From Prorocentrum cordatum (Eukaryota; Sar; Dinophyceae; Prorocentrales; Prorocentraceae): a stretch of DNA of 20,000 nt. The stretch covers positions 929,802 to 949,801 of the forward strand of contig CAUYUJ010013891.1 of the NCBI GenBank assembly GCA_963575745.1. Direction: 5' to 3'. The translations under genes and the position numbers were made by a program. Shown in pieces: positions 1-9,219 of the stretch. Every line of letters starts with the position of its first letter. Within the stretch, counting starts at the first letter, position 1. Under the pieces are notes generated by a model. The model was not told the origin of the DNA. It ran no database searches and saw nothing but the letters and a program-made list of their open reading frames with translations.

Positions 1-139
1 GTGATGCTGATGGTGATGATGGTGATGATGATGCTGATGCTGCTGATAATGATGACTACGATGACAATGACGATGCTGATGCTGATGATGCTGATGATGA
101 TGCTATTGATGATGATGATGATGATGATGATGACGATAC

Positions 140-173
<34 letters not shown>

Positions 174-424
174 ACTGATGATGATGATGCTGATGATGAT
201 GATGATGATGGCGAAGACGATGACGATGATGATGCTGCTGATGATGTTGTTGATGATGCTGCTGCTGATGATGATGATGCTGATGATGTCACTGATGATG
301 CTGCTGCTGAGATGATGATGATGCTGATGATGATGAACATGACGATGAACATGATGATGATGCTGATGATGATGCTGATGATGCTGATGCTGATGCTGAT
401 GCTGCTCCTGATGATGAGGAGGAG

Positions 425-458
<34 letters not shown>

Positions 459-500
459 ATGCTGATGCTGATGCTGATGATGATGATGATGATGATGATG
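1..500. repeat. GAT/GCT trinucleotide array
   Basis: Almost every triplet is GAT, GCT or a one-base variant. Open frames cross it on both strands and translate to runs of Met/Leu on the plus strand and Ser/Ala/Ile on the minus strand. That is the signature of a microsatellite, not of a gene. The array changes at 500 to GGA without an intervening unique sequence. Confidence 0.95.
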
Positions 501-590
501 AGGAGGAGGAGGAGGAGGAGGAGGGAGGAGGAGGAGGAGGACGGGAGGAGTGAGGGTGAGAGGAAGGGAGGGAGGATAGAAGGAGGGGCG
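500..590. repeat. GGA purine tract
   Basis: GGA repeats follow the GAT array directly and degrade into irregular G/A sequence after about 540. The plus strand is nearly all purine. Confidence 0.9.
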
Positions 591-777
591 AACGGGGGGG
601 CTGGCGGCAGGTTTGGTCTTGTGCATCGGCGCCAACTGCCCAGCATACCCCTGACCAGCGGGCGAGGCTGGCCATGGAGGAGGGGGAGGCAGCGGAGGGG
701 GTGTTGCAGGCAGGGGGAGGAGGCAGGCAGGCAGGCAGGCAGGCTGGAATGGCAGGCAGGCAAGCAGGAGAAAGATG
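591..777. other. short mixed segment with GGCA repeat
   Basis: About 125 bases of mixed sequence are followed by a GGCA tetranucleotide run at about 721-765. No coding signal is seen. Confidence 0.7.
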
Positions 778-897
778 AGGGCGGAGGAGGAGGAGGAGGA
801 GGCGGATGAGGTGGAGGAGAAGGAGGAGAAGGAGGAGTAGGAGGAGGAGGAGGAGGAGGAGGAGGAGGAGGAGGAGGAGGAAGAAGAAGAAGCGTTT
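778..897. repeat. GGA/GAA purine array
   Basis: An imperfect GGA array contains a few GAT, GTG and GAA interruptions and ends in four GAA triplets. The 520-codon minus-strand open frame that crosses it is carried by the array's lack of stops and is not taken as a gene. Confidence 0.9.
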
Positions 898-1560
898 CGC
901 ACCCCAAGACCGAAACCCCAGCATCCCCACCCGCCTGCGGGGGTCCGCCGCCGTCGCGGCCGGCGCTGGCGCCGAGGGCATGGTGGCGACGGGTGCCCAG
1001 GGCGCGGTCGGCCCCACCAAAGAGGGCGATCCCGCGCGGCTAGAGCGACGGCGACGGCGGTGGCGACGACGGCGGCGACCACCACGAAGGCCGCGGTGGC
1101 GGCGAGGGTTGCTGCGGCGGCGCGGCGGCGCAAGGCGGGGGCGAAGCGTGCCCTGGGCCCCCTCCCATCTCTCGGGGTGGGGGGCCCGAGGCCCGAGGAG
1201 GGCTGCGGCACGGGGAAACGCGGTCGCTGGCGCCGAAAGCCACGCGGCGGGCGAGGGGCTGGCGCTGCGGGGCCACGACCCGCCCATGGGAGGATCTGGG
1301 CAAGATAGTGCGAAAACGGAGGAACGTGATCGTGGGCGCCGAGGCCGTGGCGGTGCGGCGCGGTGAAGAGGACGGAGAGGAGGGCAGAGGAGGGCAAAAA
1401 GGGGTGGAGATCGAGCGGGGCAGCGTGGCGACGGGAAACGGGGGGAGCGACTCACGCGGTGCGGGCTTTCTCGTGCGCGCACGTGCGAAGCCTGCGGCCT
1501 GCGAGCGCCGTTGCCGTTTGGGGCGCAAGGCTGCGAAAGACGCTGCTGGGCTGGAACATC
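898..1560. other. GC-rich segment, no gene recognised
   Basis: The sequence is very GC-rich with local GGC/GAC triplet bias, for example around 1046-1130. Open frames on both strands translate to Arg/Pro/Ala/Gly-rich sequence, as expected from base composition. No domain was recognised. It could hold GC-rich untranslated sequence, but nothing shows this directly. Confidence 0.5.
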
Positions 1561-2289
1561 ATTTTCTCTGACATGCCCTGGGTGTGTATCTCCTGTCTGT
1601 CCACTCTTGCCTCTGCTATACTGTCTCACAGGCCCAACCCTTGAACAAAACACATCCCGGATGGGGTTCGATCCGCCCCTTGGTCGCTCCAGGTAACTTA
1701 CGGCATCTGGTAGGGACGCCCCTAAACAACCAACATCACACAGCTTATTTCCACGACGACGACCCCAAGCAGGCCCCGGCCTCAAGAGCTCCAAGCGGCC
1801 GAAAATTACAACGAATCGGCCAAAATGGCCGATAATCCCTGAGGGCGCCAAACAAACACTCGCAGGGCGTTGGACTCAGATGTGTTCTGTTTGTCCCATG
1901 TTATACTCCTTGAATGTCCCGGGATCGTGTCAACCCAGTCTGTGTGGCATCGAGGACAACCCGAAGCTGCCTCAAAATGCCGCGACGCGTGCTCACGATG
2001 GCCCAACCATGTCCCGAAACAGCCCCGGTGTGCTTCCAAGGACTCCCCCGCAAATTTGCCCCAAGGGGCCCCTTATAACCCACGCATTGTGCAGCATGTC
2101 CCAAACGTGGCGCGGGAGGCCACATATGTGCCATAACATAAACATACTGCGGCTGAGCCAGGGGACTGGCGGCAAAACGCGTAACCCTTCGCACAAAATG
2201 CACGGTTCTTGTCGAACCTACTGGCCGTCGAAAAGAAGAAGAATTCGCCTATTTCGCTTTGCCCTGTATATGCTGGTGCCCTCTTTTGC
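1561..2289. other. mixed-composition segment, no gene recognised
   Basis: This stretch has more balanced composition and few simple repeats. It has several open frames of up to about 200 codons on the plus strand (for example 1880-2482), and none resembles a family I recognise. A small perfect hairpin lies at 1815-1833. A pyrimidine-rich stretch ending CTGTCTCACAG near 1631 could act as a 3' splice acceptor, but no exon can be tied to it. Confidence 0.4.
1815..1833. repeat. perfect 7-bp-stem hairpin
   Basis: The sequence ATCGGCCAAAATGGCCGAT has perfect 7-bp arms around an AAAAT loop. No T-run follows it, so it is not called a terminator. Confidence 0.7.
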
Positions 2290-2604
2290 TCAAGGACGGG
2301 CCCCGTCTGCAAGATCGCGCGGAGGTGTAGCCAACCACCGCGCGGGCCAGACGGGCGGGCGAGACGAGACCACGCTGGGCTTCGCACAAAAATGCGATAT
2401 CGACCTCACTGGTATCAGCGTAGTAGCATCCCCGGCGGTTCTGATGAGGCAAGCTGAAGGTGCGGGCTTCAGGTTGCCATGAAGCATACAGCGTGCGCGA
2501 TCGCGAGGCGCAGGGATGACGCTGGGTTGACGGATGCTAACATAGAGGGCGCAATAGGCACGTAAGTCTGGGAAAACAAAAGGCGACATTCCGAACAAAC
2601 TCAT
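2290..2604 (-). CDS. uncharacterised open frame, doubtful gene
   Basis: This 104-codon minus-strand frame starts at an ATG and begins MSLFGMSPFVFPDLRAYCAL. It has mixed residue composition, unlike the low-complexity frames around it. No domain, signal peptide or membrane segment is evident, and I do not recognise it. It lies downstream of, and on the same strand as, the recombinase remnant at 3452-3799, but a minisatellite separates the two, so no link is claimed. It could be a fragment of a mobile-element gene, an exon, or a chance frame. The composition is the only argument for it. Confidence 0.15.
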   Translation of the reverse strand: MSLFGMSPFVFPDLRAYCALYVSIRQPSVIPAPRDRARCMLHGNLKPAPSACLIRTAGDATTLIPVRSISHFCAKPSVVSSRPPVWPARWLATPPRDLADGARP

Positions 2605-2992
2605 AGCGATGCGGAGCGGCAGCGGCAGTGATATAATTCATCAGCATCATCTGGAAGGTTCTCCACCTTCGCATTTCTTGCAACAGTGGCTCCCGATATG
2701 GAAAACGTCATGCGGCGACCGTGTTCACATCATTGGCGTCGGTTTCATCATGTGCTGGTTTCTGAATCCGCCTCCTGTGTGTCCATCGTGTGTCCATCGC
2801 TGGCCTGAACGGATGTCCACCAAGTGACTCGACCGGGCCTCCTCATCCTCCACCTTTTCTCCCTGTTCCTTCTCTTTTTTGGCTGCCTTTTCCGCCTCCC
2901 CCCCGACTTTGCCCACGCCCACCCCTTGCTTTGCGGACTTCCAATCGATTTCGTTCCTGCGCCCGCCCTGCATGTCATGGGCCTGCGAGGCC
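2605..2992. other. mixed segment, no gene recognised
   Basis: About 390 bases of ordinary composition lead into pyrimidine-rich sequence at about 2840-2940. The plus-strand frame at 2609-2827 (72 codons) resembles nothing I know. Confidence 0.4.
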
Positions 2993-3270
2993 GGTCTGGC
3001 AGCTCCGTGGTCGCCGTTGCCCCCCGTCGCCGCCCGTCGTCAGGGCCTGCGTGGCGGTCTGGCAGCTCCGTCGTCGCCGCCGCCGTGTCGCCGACGTGTC
3101 GCCGCCTCGTCGCCGCCCGCCGCCGTCTGGGGTTGGCTGGCGGTCTGGCGGCTCCGTGGTCGCCGTGGTCGCCCTGTCGCCGCCTCGTCGCCGCCCGTCG
3201 TCTTGGCTTGGCTGGCGGTCTGGCGACTCCGTGGTCGCCGTTGCCGCTTCGTCGCCGCCCCGCCGCCGAT
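2993..3270. repeat. GTCGCC-rich minisatellite, four copies
   Basis: Four unequal copies begin with GGTCTGGC at about 2993, 3056, 3142 and 3217. Each continues GCTCCGTSGTCGCCG and then a variable number of GTCGCC/GCC units, so the spacings are about 63, 86 and 75 bases. Three overlapping open frames on the plus strand and two on the minus strand run through it, all Arg/Pro/Ala/Val-rich. The unequal copy lengths are not multiples of one codon unit, which argues against a coding repeat. Confidence 0.85.
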
Positions 3271-3451
3271 TATATTGCACAACGTATATAGCACAACATG
3301 CATATACTCCCCTCCCCTGGCATTCTCGATCCACCCGGGCGATGCGCAGTTTACTTTTTTGTTCGCGAGCGCGCGGGAATGCCAGGTGCCGTCAAGAAAC
3401 GCGGCTATCGAGCAGCGGACTAAATTCCGCACAAGAGCGCACAGGTGCGAG

Positions 3452-3799
3452 CTACGACGGCAAGGGAACGTCGCATCTTCTTGCCTTCGTGAGTTCCCCT
3501 GGGCGCAGGAACATAGCGAAACCGAGCAACAACAAGGCGGCCATATCTGGCCAGTCCCAGATAAGGCAGAGGCCAACCATCGCGCGCAAGAGTGCGCGAG
3601 GCAACGTTGAACGAAGCTTGGGAGACTCTGCGATCTTCCACTGTTTGGCGGCGTCCCAGGCTTCTGTAAGGAACGCCATCCAGTGGGGATGCGCTGACTG
3701 GGCGCCCAGCAGGGCATGCACAAGGATGTGATGGGGGAAACCAGCGTCGCGCAACCGTGCTCCGAAGGTGGCTAGGGCTCGCGCCCAAAGCGCGCCACT
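3452..3799 (-). pseudogene. tyrosine recombinase (phage-integrase-like) remnant
   Basis: An uninterrupted minus-strand frame of about 115 codons lies between TGA at 3802-3800 and TAG at 3454-3452. It resembles the end of the helical core-binding region and the start of the catalytic domain of tyrosine recombinases. Counting from the TTG at 3754, residues 78-96 read GFAMFLRPGELTKARRCDV. This fits the family's first catalytic-arginine box (R-x-x-E-L, R84) after a hydrophobic helix. Just upstream, the sequence GAQSAHPHWMAFLTEAWDAA has the look of dinoflagellate recombinase-like proteins as I recall them. The frame ends 16 residues after the arginine, so the HxxR motif and the catalytic tyrosine are missing. 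No continuation was recognised in the other frames downstream. The coding start is also missing, because a stop precedes it. It is therefore a decayed, inactive copy. The family call rests on motif recognition, not on a search. Confidence 0.6.
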
Positions 3800-4120
3800 T
3801 CAGTAGAGCGTGGTCGGAGTCACTCTGGCGTGCTCGACGACCCGCAGCTGGAACGCATCGACCGATCGCGATTTGCGATCGAGGTACTTGGGAGTCACAT
3901 GGGAATCCCGAGCGAAGGGCATGCGAGAGGCGTGGGGCGCACGGTGCTAAGCCCGCGGCCAGTGGGCGTGGCGGCGTACGCACAGCCCGCACGCGCACCC
4001 GAGCAGCACGGCGGGCGCGGGGCCTCTGCTGCTCCGCAGGGTCACGTGGCCCGTCGGGGGGGCCGCCCGCCGCTCGCGCGACGCGAAGAACGGCGGCAAC
4101 CTCCAGCCGTCGACTCCTGA
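3800..4120. other. GC-rich segment upstream of the recombinase remnant
   Basis: This is the minus-strand upstream side of the remnant. A different minus-strand frame (3998-3420) is open through it, and the recombinase reading could have passed into it by frameshift near 3800, but the residues there do not clearly fit the family. No other feature is seen. Confidence 0.35.
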
Positions 4121-4540
4121 CTAAAACTCGAAATCAGCGTCTGCGAAGGAGTCGTCGGTCGCGTCGATGATGCCACTCGCGATCGTCTCGACCTCCGAGG
4201 GCACGCAGAGCGTCGCGCTCTCGATGCTGCCCAGGGGAAGGGGGCAAGCGGGCCAGCAGGATGCGCCGCGCGACCGCGGCGTTGCAACTTCGCCCCCATC
4301 TCGGCAGCGTCCTGTCGCTGTGACATGCACGACAAAAAAGGTGGGACACGCTGCAGATGGCTCGGTGGCCGTCGGGCAGATCCGCAGGCGCCTCCTTGCT
4401 GCGCCGCAGGTGCGCCCGAAAACTATCTTGGGTTGCCTGGGAGCGCTTCCTGGGGTCGTGTTGAGCTGTCCTTGGGCGTTTTGGGGGTTCCCTGGGAGGC
4501 CGGGAAGCGCGGTACTGGGAGCGTTCCGCAAATTTCGCAA
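4121..4540 (-). CDS. uncharacterised open frame, doubtful gene
   Basis: This is a 139-codon minus-strand frame. The first two thirds are Arg/Pro/Ala/Gly-rich. The last 35 residues change character to an acidic tail that ends DDSFADADFEF before the stop. It lies about 320 bases upstream of the recombinase remnant on the same strand. No domain was recognised. It may be a chance frame or a terminal exon. Confidence 0.15.
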   Translation of the reverse strand: MRNLRNAPSTALPGLPGNPQNAQGQLNTTPGSAPRQPKIVFGRTCGAARRRLRICPTATEPSAACPTFFVVHVTATGRCRDGGEVATPRSRGASCWPACPLPLGSIESATLCVPSEVETIASGIIDATDDSFADADFEF

Positions 4541-4563
4541 GGAGGAGGGGAGGGATTTTTTTG

Positions 4564-4567
<4 letters not shown>

Positions 4568-4601
<34 letters not shown>

Positions 4602-4888
4602 TATTATATTATGTTATATTATATTATACTATATTATATTATCTTATCTTATCTTATATTATGTTACAATATATTATATCATACTATATCATATTATATT
4701 ATATTATATTATATTATATTATATTGTATTGTATTGTATTGTTATATGGTCTCATATTATATTATAGTATACTATATTATATTATATTATATTGTATTAT
4801 AGTATATTATACAATATTATATTATACTATATTATATTGTATTATACTATATTATATTATATATTATATATATCTATCTCTCTGTATA
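4568..4888. repeat. TA and ATATT microsatellite
   Basis: A TA dinucleotide run at about 4568-4598 passes into a long 5-bp periodic tract of the ATATT type, with TTATC, TTGTA and ATACT variants up to about 4870. Frames across it give endless Tyr/Ile/Leu residues and are artefacts. It adjoins the left copy of the inverted repeat. Confidence 0.95.
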
Positions 4889-4890
4889 TG

Positions 4891-5269
4891 TATATTTTCC
4901 TCTTCCTATATTTTTATGAGCCCGGACGGGGGGACCCCCCCCCAAAACCGGACTCCCCGGGACCTGGGGCTTTGGGGCCCTCCGGACGGGGCTCGAAGCG
5001 GCCACCGGGCCTCGCAAGGCGTTTTGCCAAGCCTTCCCAGCACACTTAGGGCGATCAGGGGGGTCATCGGAGACGTCCCAGAGACCCCCAAGACAGCACA
5101 AGAGCGCTCCAAGAGTGACCGACGTGACCTCAAGATGGCCCAAGAGGCCTCCAGGACGGCCCCAAAGAGGCCTCCAAGAACACTTCCAAGATGGCCCCCC
5201 GAGGCAAAAATGATTGATTTTCTGCGGGATATTGGTGATTTTTTGGGTTCTCCTCTTTTCGGCTTCCCG
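4891..5269 (-). repeat. dispersed repeat, left copy (inverted partner 5825-6218)
   Basis: Aligned by eye to the reverse complement of 5825-6218, this stretch matches from TTCCTCTTCCTAT at 4897 to CGGCTTCCCG at 5260-5269. The 100 bases at 5047-5146 are identical to the reverse complement of 5948-6047. About 188 bases from 5034 show only about seven differences. Indels near the outer end shift the reading frames between the copies, so the repeat is unlikely to be under protein selection. Strand is assigned by treating the TA-rich end as the 3' end. Confidence 0.9.
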
Positions 5270-5484
5270 CGCCATGCACCTTGGTCCTTGAAATTTGGTA
5301 TGCAGGCGGAATAGCAGGAAGGTCAAGCCAACAATTTAGCGATAACTCCTGATTGCCTTTTCCGGCATCGCCGCTATATTAATGTTTTTCGTTATCCTTC
5401 CTCCATGCTTCTTTTTCCTTATTTTCGCCATACCCTGCGCATTGTCCCCATCCTCCTCAGCTGTTTTTTGCGGAGGCTCTTCCT
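5270..5484. other. unique spacer inside the inverted repeat
   Basis: About 215 bases of mixed, AT-richer sequence separate the left copy from the GGCCTC-rich sequence that continues the right copy. No gene is seen. Confidence 0.5.
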
Positions 5485-5824
5485 TAGAGAGCCTCTAGGG
5501 GCCCCACAAAAGTTGTTTCAGGCTTTCTTGAGGTCTTCTGGAGGCCTCCTGGGCGAATTCTGGGGGCCTCCGGGGGCTTCCTCGGGCCACCCTGCCTCCA
5601 TCCGCGGTCTCCCTGAACGACCGAATCACGATTTGGAATTCTTCGGAGGGTGTCGTTGGGCCATCTTGGGCCGCCATGGGGCTCTCTGAGGGCCATCTTG
5701 GACCCGTGTTGTGCCGTTTGGGGGCTCTCTTGGACTGCCTGGAAGCCCTTTCGGATGGTTGTGGGCCGATTTTGGGGCCCCCCAAGCGGCTTCGGACACC
5801 CAGAAGACCGCCGTCTTGGAGCGT
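5485..5824 (+). repeat. GGCCTC-rich extension of the right repeat copy
   Basis: The sequence has the same style as the adjoining right copy, with recurring CTTGG, GGCCTC and GGGGGC blocks, but has no counterpart beside the left copy. This suggests that the left copy is truncated at 5269, or that this extension belongs to another repeat. The boundary is approximate. Confidence 0.45.
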
Positions 5825-6218
5825 CGGGAAGCCGAAAAAAGGAGAACCCTAAAATTCACCAAAAGCCTGAAGAAACTCAATGATTTTTGCCTCGGGGGGC
5901 CTTCTTGGGAGTGCTCTTGGAGGCCTCTTTGGGGCCGTCCTGGAGGTCTCTTGGGCCATCTTGAGGTCACGTCGGTCACTCTTGGAGCGCTCTTGTGCTG
6001 TCTTGGGGGTCTCTGGGACGTCTCCGATGACCCCCCTGATCGCCCTAGGTGTGCTGGGAAGGCTTGGCAAAACGAACTGTGAGGCCCGGTGGCCGCTTCG
6101 AAGCCCGTCTGGAGGGTCCCAAAGCCCCAGATCCCGGGAGTCCGTTTTTTTTGTTTGGGGGGGGGGGGGGACGGGTTTTCGCCCCGCCCGGGCTTATAAA
6201 CACATAGGAAGAGGAATA
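5825..6218 (+). repeat. dispersed repeat, right copy (inverted partner 4891-5269)
   Basis: It reads from CGGGAAGCCG at 5825 to the end of GGAAGAGGAATAT near 6218 and is the inverted partner of 4891-5269. It contains a longer T-run and G-run (about 6145-6171) than the left copy. Its outer end runs straight into a TA microsatellite, as does the left copy. A 3' simple-repeat tail at the same end of both copies is typical of SINE- or LINE-type retroposons; this reading is inference. Confidence 0.9.
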
Positions 6219-6232
6219 TATATATATATATG

Positions 6233-6274
<42 letters not shown>
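6217..6274. repeat. TA microsatellite
   Basis: TA repeats with two TATG interruptions directly abut the right copy of the inverted repeat. Confidence 0.95.
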
Positions 6275-6276
<2 letters not shown>

Positions 6277-6312
6277 TGCATCGATTATTCCACTCGTTTC
6301 TTCCTCATCCCC

Positions 6313-6335
6313 TTCCTCCTCCTCCTCCTCCTCCT
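6313..6335. repeat. short CCT array
   Basis: About seven CCT units occur here. Confidence 0.9.
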
Positions 6336-6339
6336 GCAC

Positions 6340-7136
6340 CATTAACGAATTGCCTGGGCGCGAACATCATGCTTCAGACCGTGGCACCTGACCCTCAAAG
6401 GCATCAGATGGGGCCACAATCTTCAGATGGAGCCTTACGTGATGGGGTGCGGGCCAGCCTGTTGACACAGGGCTGCAAAGCTGGCCCGTCGTCCACCCAA
6501 CCTTGCATCCCAATCTCGCCGCGTCCGCCGTGGGCTGCACCCCAACCACACGCGTGGCAATGGGGGTGGAACGGGTGGGGGAAACATTGGGCGAACTGCC
6601 TGTGGTGCAATTTCTGGAGGCACCACTGCGCGGCGACGAATCCGTGGAGGCAAGGGGGTGCAAGCTGCCGAGCCTCCGGGCAAGAGGAAGGTAACATAAC
6701 AACTTGCAGGCTTGATGGCCAAACCAAGGGTGGTTGCAAGTGTGACGCGATATATTCCTCACCCCCTACACCCATACGATGATGTTGCTGCAGTTGAATC
6801 ACGTGGGCAATTCCCACATGATTGCGCCTTGACCCCGCCCACTTGGGCGAGGCTGGCACAACGCGCAGCCGGGAACATCTGGTGCCGCTGTTTATGTTCT
6901 TGCGAGGACTTGTCAAATTTCGACTGTTTTTGGGGGTGGGGGGGGGAGGGTAGCGGTATTCGTGCCTGGCAAGGTGGGTGATTCTTTCCTTCCTTAAGGG
7001 TGTTCGGCCATCTACTTCCGAGCTGGCTCGCTCATCGTTTCCCTCTTTTCTCTAGTCCTACGTAACCAACTCATGAAATAATCCTCCTGCTCCTCCAACG
7101 ACAGATTGCCCCAGACCTGTCCTGGAGTGCATGTCA
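6340..7136. other. unique segment, no gene recognised
   Basis: The composition is mixed, with open frames on both strands of up to 170 codons (minus 6916-6404). None has a recognised domain. A G-run of about 20 bases (with one A and one T) lies near 6931-6950. It could hold an exon, but no splice or start context stands out. Confidence 0.4.
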
Positions 7137-7180
7137 AACTCATCCTCCTTCTCCTCCTCCTCCTCCTCATCATCATCAGG
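7137..7180. repeat. CTC/ATC pyrimidine tract
   Basis: This is a short CTC array passing into four ATC units. It faces the GGA array that begins a few bases later, so the two can pair as imperfect inverted arms. Confidence 0.85.
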
Positions 7181-7185
7181 AGCAG

Positions 7186-7430
7186 GAGCAAGAGCGGGAG
7201 GCGGAGGAGGTGGTGGAATGAGGAAAAGGAGGAGGAGGAGGAGGAGGAGGAGGAGGAGGAGGAGGAGGAGGAGGAGGAGGGAGGAGGGAGGAGGAGGAGG
7301 AGGAGGAGGAGGAGGAGGAGGAGGAGGAGGAGGAGGAGGAGGAGGAAGGAGGGGGAGGAGGACGAGGGGGAGGAGGACGAGGAGAATGAGGATCAAGAGA
7401 AGGAAAAAGAGGGAGGGAGGGAGGCGGATG
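7186..7430. repeat. long GGA purine array
   Basis: GGA repeats with occasional GGGA and GAC interruptions dominate to about 7385, followed by irregular purine sequence. All three plus-strand frames and two minus-strand frames stay open across it and are discarded as genes. Confidence 0.95.
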
Positions 7431-7490
7431 GCGACGACGACGGCGGCGGCGGCACCACCGGACAGAGCGAGCAACCGCCAAGGGATTGCC

Positions 7491-7793
7491 CTACAGCTTG
7501 GTCGGCGCATTGCGGCACACGTCGCACGTGAGGACAGCGCTGTCAGTGTCAGGGTCCACACGAAGCGCGTGAGGGGTGTGCCGAATTGAAACCTCCGTGG
7601 TTTTGTGAGCGCCCCTGCATCGTATCTCTACGTGTCCAAGCAGCCTCTGAGAGCAGGCGTTCAATGTTTTCACGTGTCGCAGGAGCCTCGGAGCGCGGAC
7701 CATTGTATAGCGGGAAGCGAGAAGCGATCCTCGCTTGGCTTTAAATGAAGAGTGGGAGGTTGAGAGGGAAAAGCGCTCACCCTCGTAGAACAT
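7491..7793 (-). CDS. uncharacterised open frame, possible terminal exon
   Basis: This is a 100-codon minus-strand frame with balanced residue composition and no simple repeat inside it. Its last 16 residues are SAVLTCDVCRNAPTKL, where the CDVC pair is the only motif-like element. I do not recognise the family. The adjoining sequence is non-repetitive, so it could be a real terminal exon. It could equally be a chance frame in GC-rich DNA. No upstream exon or splice site was identified. Confidence 0.2.
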   Translation of the reverse strand: MFYEGERFSLSTSHSSFKAKRGSLLASRYTMVRAPRLLRHVKTLNACSQRLLGHVEIRCRGAHKTTEVSIRHTPHALRVDPDTDSAVLTCDVCRNAPTKL

Positions 7794-8620
7794 GTACCAC
7801 TTCTATGCATGGCTGGCAACGCGAAGCGAGCCTCGGGTGTGGTACAAAGCGGACGCTTCGCGACAGGTGTCCGGTCAAACTTGAGACTTCGAGGGACAGT
7901 CTCTCAGAGCTCGCATCTTGGGGCCTACAGGAAAGGGCTTTCACAGACTTCGAGGGGCCACAGGAAAGGCCTTCGACGGCGAGCCGACGGGTGAAGGGAG
8001 AGAGGGTGGGCCTTCTCAGAAGGCGGCGGGGCTTCTTCAGAGGCTCCTGGGCCCTCTGAGCAGCCCTCCATGGCTTCGGGGAGGGCTCAGACGGCCTCTC
8101 AGCAGGCCGGAGGCCTTCTGCGCCTTCCGAGAAGGCCCGCCTCCTCTGCTTTCCCGCCCCGTGGGGCGCCGCCGAGCTCAGCAAAGGGGCCCAAAGACCC
8201 ACGAATGAATAGACACTTTTTGATCTGCAGGGCGAGAGCGAACCTCTTCCGCTGAAAGCTAACGCGCACAGCTTTAATTAGCAGAGAAAGGGCGGAAGAA
8301 GGCGGGGCCTCACGCGGCCGGGAGAGGGCGAAGCCCAGGGAGTGAGTAGACACAAACACCAGGGCTCCCCACGCTGTCCCATGTTTTCGGGACGTTCGTC
8401 TCCTCCTCCACTGCTTCTGCTTCCCCACACTCTCCTGGGAATCGGCGCTTCTTCGTGTCTGTGCCTTCCTGCCCTCCCCGGGCGCGCCGCTGAGCTCGAG
8501 ACGGCCCCGAGCGGCAACGGTGACGACGGCACCTTGCTGCCATCGCAGATCAACGGGAGGGTCCGCTCACGCCTTTCGGCGTCCTGAGCGGTCGTCCACC
8601 AGAAGACTTGGCAGCGGCTC
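7794..8620. other. GC-rich segment with short repeated blocks, no gene recognised
   Basis: At 7918-7985 a block reading CTACAGGAAAGGGCTTTC recurs as CCACAGGAAAGGCCTTCG about 38 bases later. From 7980 to 8170, GAAGGC and GCCTTC blocks alternate, which would allow several weak stems. Frames across it show no known domain. Confidence 0.4.
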
Positions 8621-8624
8621 TTCT

Positions 8625-8825
8625 TTTTCTCCCTCCTCCTCCTCCTCCTACTCCTCCTACTCTTCCTCCTCCTCCTCCTGCTTTACTCTCCTCCTCCTAC
8701 TCCTCCTCCTCCTCCTGTATTCTCCTCCTCCTCCCTCTTCCTTTCTTCTTCTCCTCCTCGTCCTCCTCCCCCCTCTTCCTCCTCCTCCTCCTCCTCCTCC
8801 TCCTCCTCCTCCTCCTCTCCCTCAC
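8625..8825. repeat. CCT/TCC pyrimidine array
   Basis: The CCT array is interrupted by TA, TTT and TGT variants, with its longest uninterrupted stretch at about 8770-8815. Frames give Ser/Leu/Pro runs and are not genes. Confidence 0.95.
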
Positions 8826-8829
8826 TCTC

Positions 8830-9219
8830 CACAGGCCTCGAGGGATCTCAGGAGGCCTCCTGAAGTCTCTCCCCAACAGCCACTCATCTGTACATCAATT
8901 ATTCGTCCCAGAGGTTCCCATATGTGCATCTCTTTTCTGGCGCGTTCCCCTTTTATGAACGTCTCAGTGTGAACATCTCTGAACGACTGAGTACGAAGAT
9001 GTCGGAATGTAAGTGAGTCTGGGTATTAGTGGGGCTTCCCTGGCGACTTCTCCTGTGGATGCCCAAAGCCATGCTTGCGACGTCGCGGTGGCAATGGGGC
9101 GTTGACAGGAGATTGGTCTACCAGGCCGTAGCAGGCGTTTCGTCAGAGAGAACCCCAGAATCTGGGTGCCAACGACTACATCGCGATGATCATGTGCCTC
9201 TGAAGCACAGCACGTACCA
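8830..9219. other. unique segment, no gene recognised
   Basis: The composition is mixed. A plus-strand frame (9029-9589, 186 codons) covers part of it and continues over the degenerate repeat that follows. Its translation resembles no family I know. Confidence 0.35.

Noticed and set aside
1655-1690. tRNA T-arm-like GGGTTCGATCC
   Set aside because: The T-loop consensus is present, but the T-stem has a mismatch and no acceptor, D or anticodon arm can be formed around it.
1819-1830. Spliced-leader complement (GGCCAAAATGGC)
   Set aside because: Only about 11 bases match, and they are accounted for by the local perfect hairpin at 1815-1833.
56-1851. Long minus-strand open frames of 283 and 520 codons
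   Set aside because: They are kept open by GAT, GGA and GCC-type triplet arrays and translate to runs of Ser, Pro, Leu and Arg. No domain is present.
2284-2298. Dinoflagellate spliced-leader relic (TTTTGCTCAAG)
   Set aside because: It resembles the end of the spliced leader (TTTTGGCTCAAG) but lacks one base, and the upstream part does not match. Chance is the simpler explanation.
4325-5314. 329-codon plus-strand open frame
   Set aside because: It reads through the ATATT microsatellite and into the left copy of the dispersed repeat. The right copy has indels relative to it, so the frame is not preserved.
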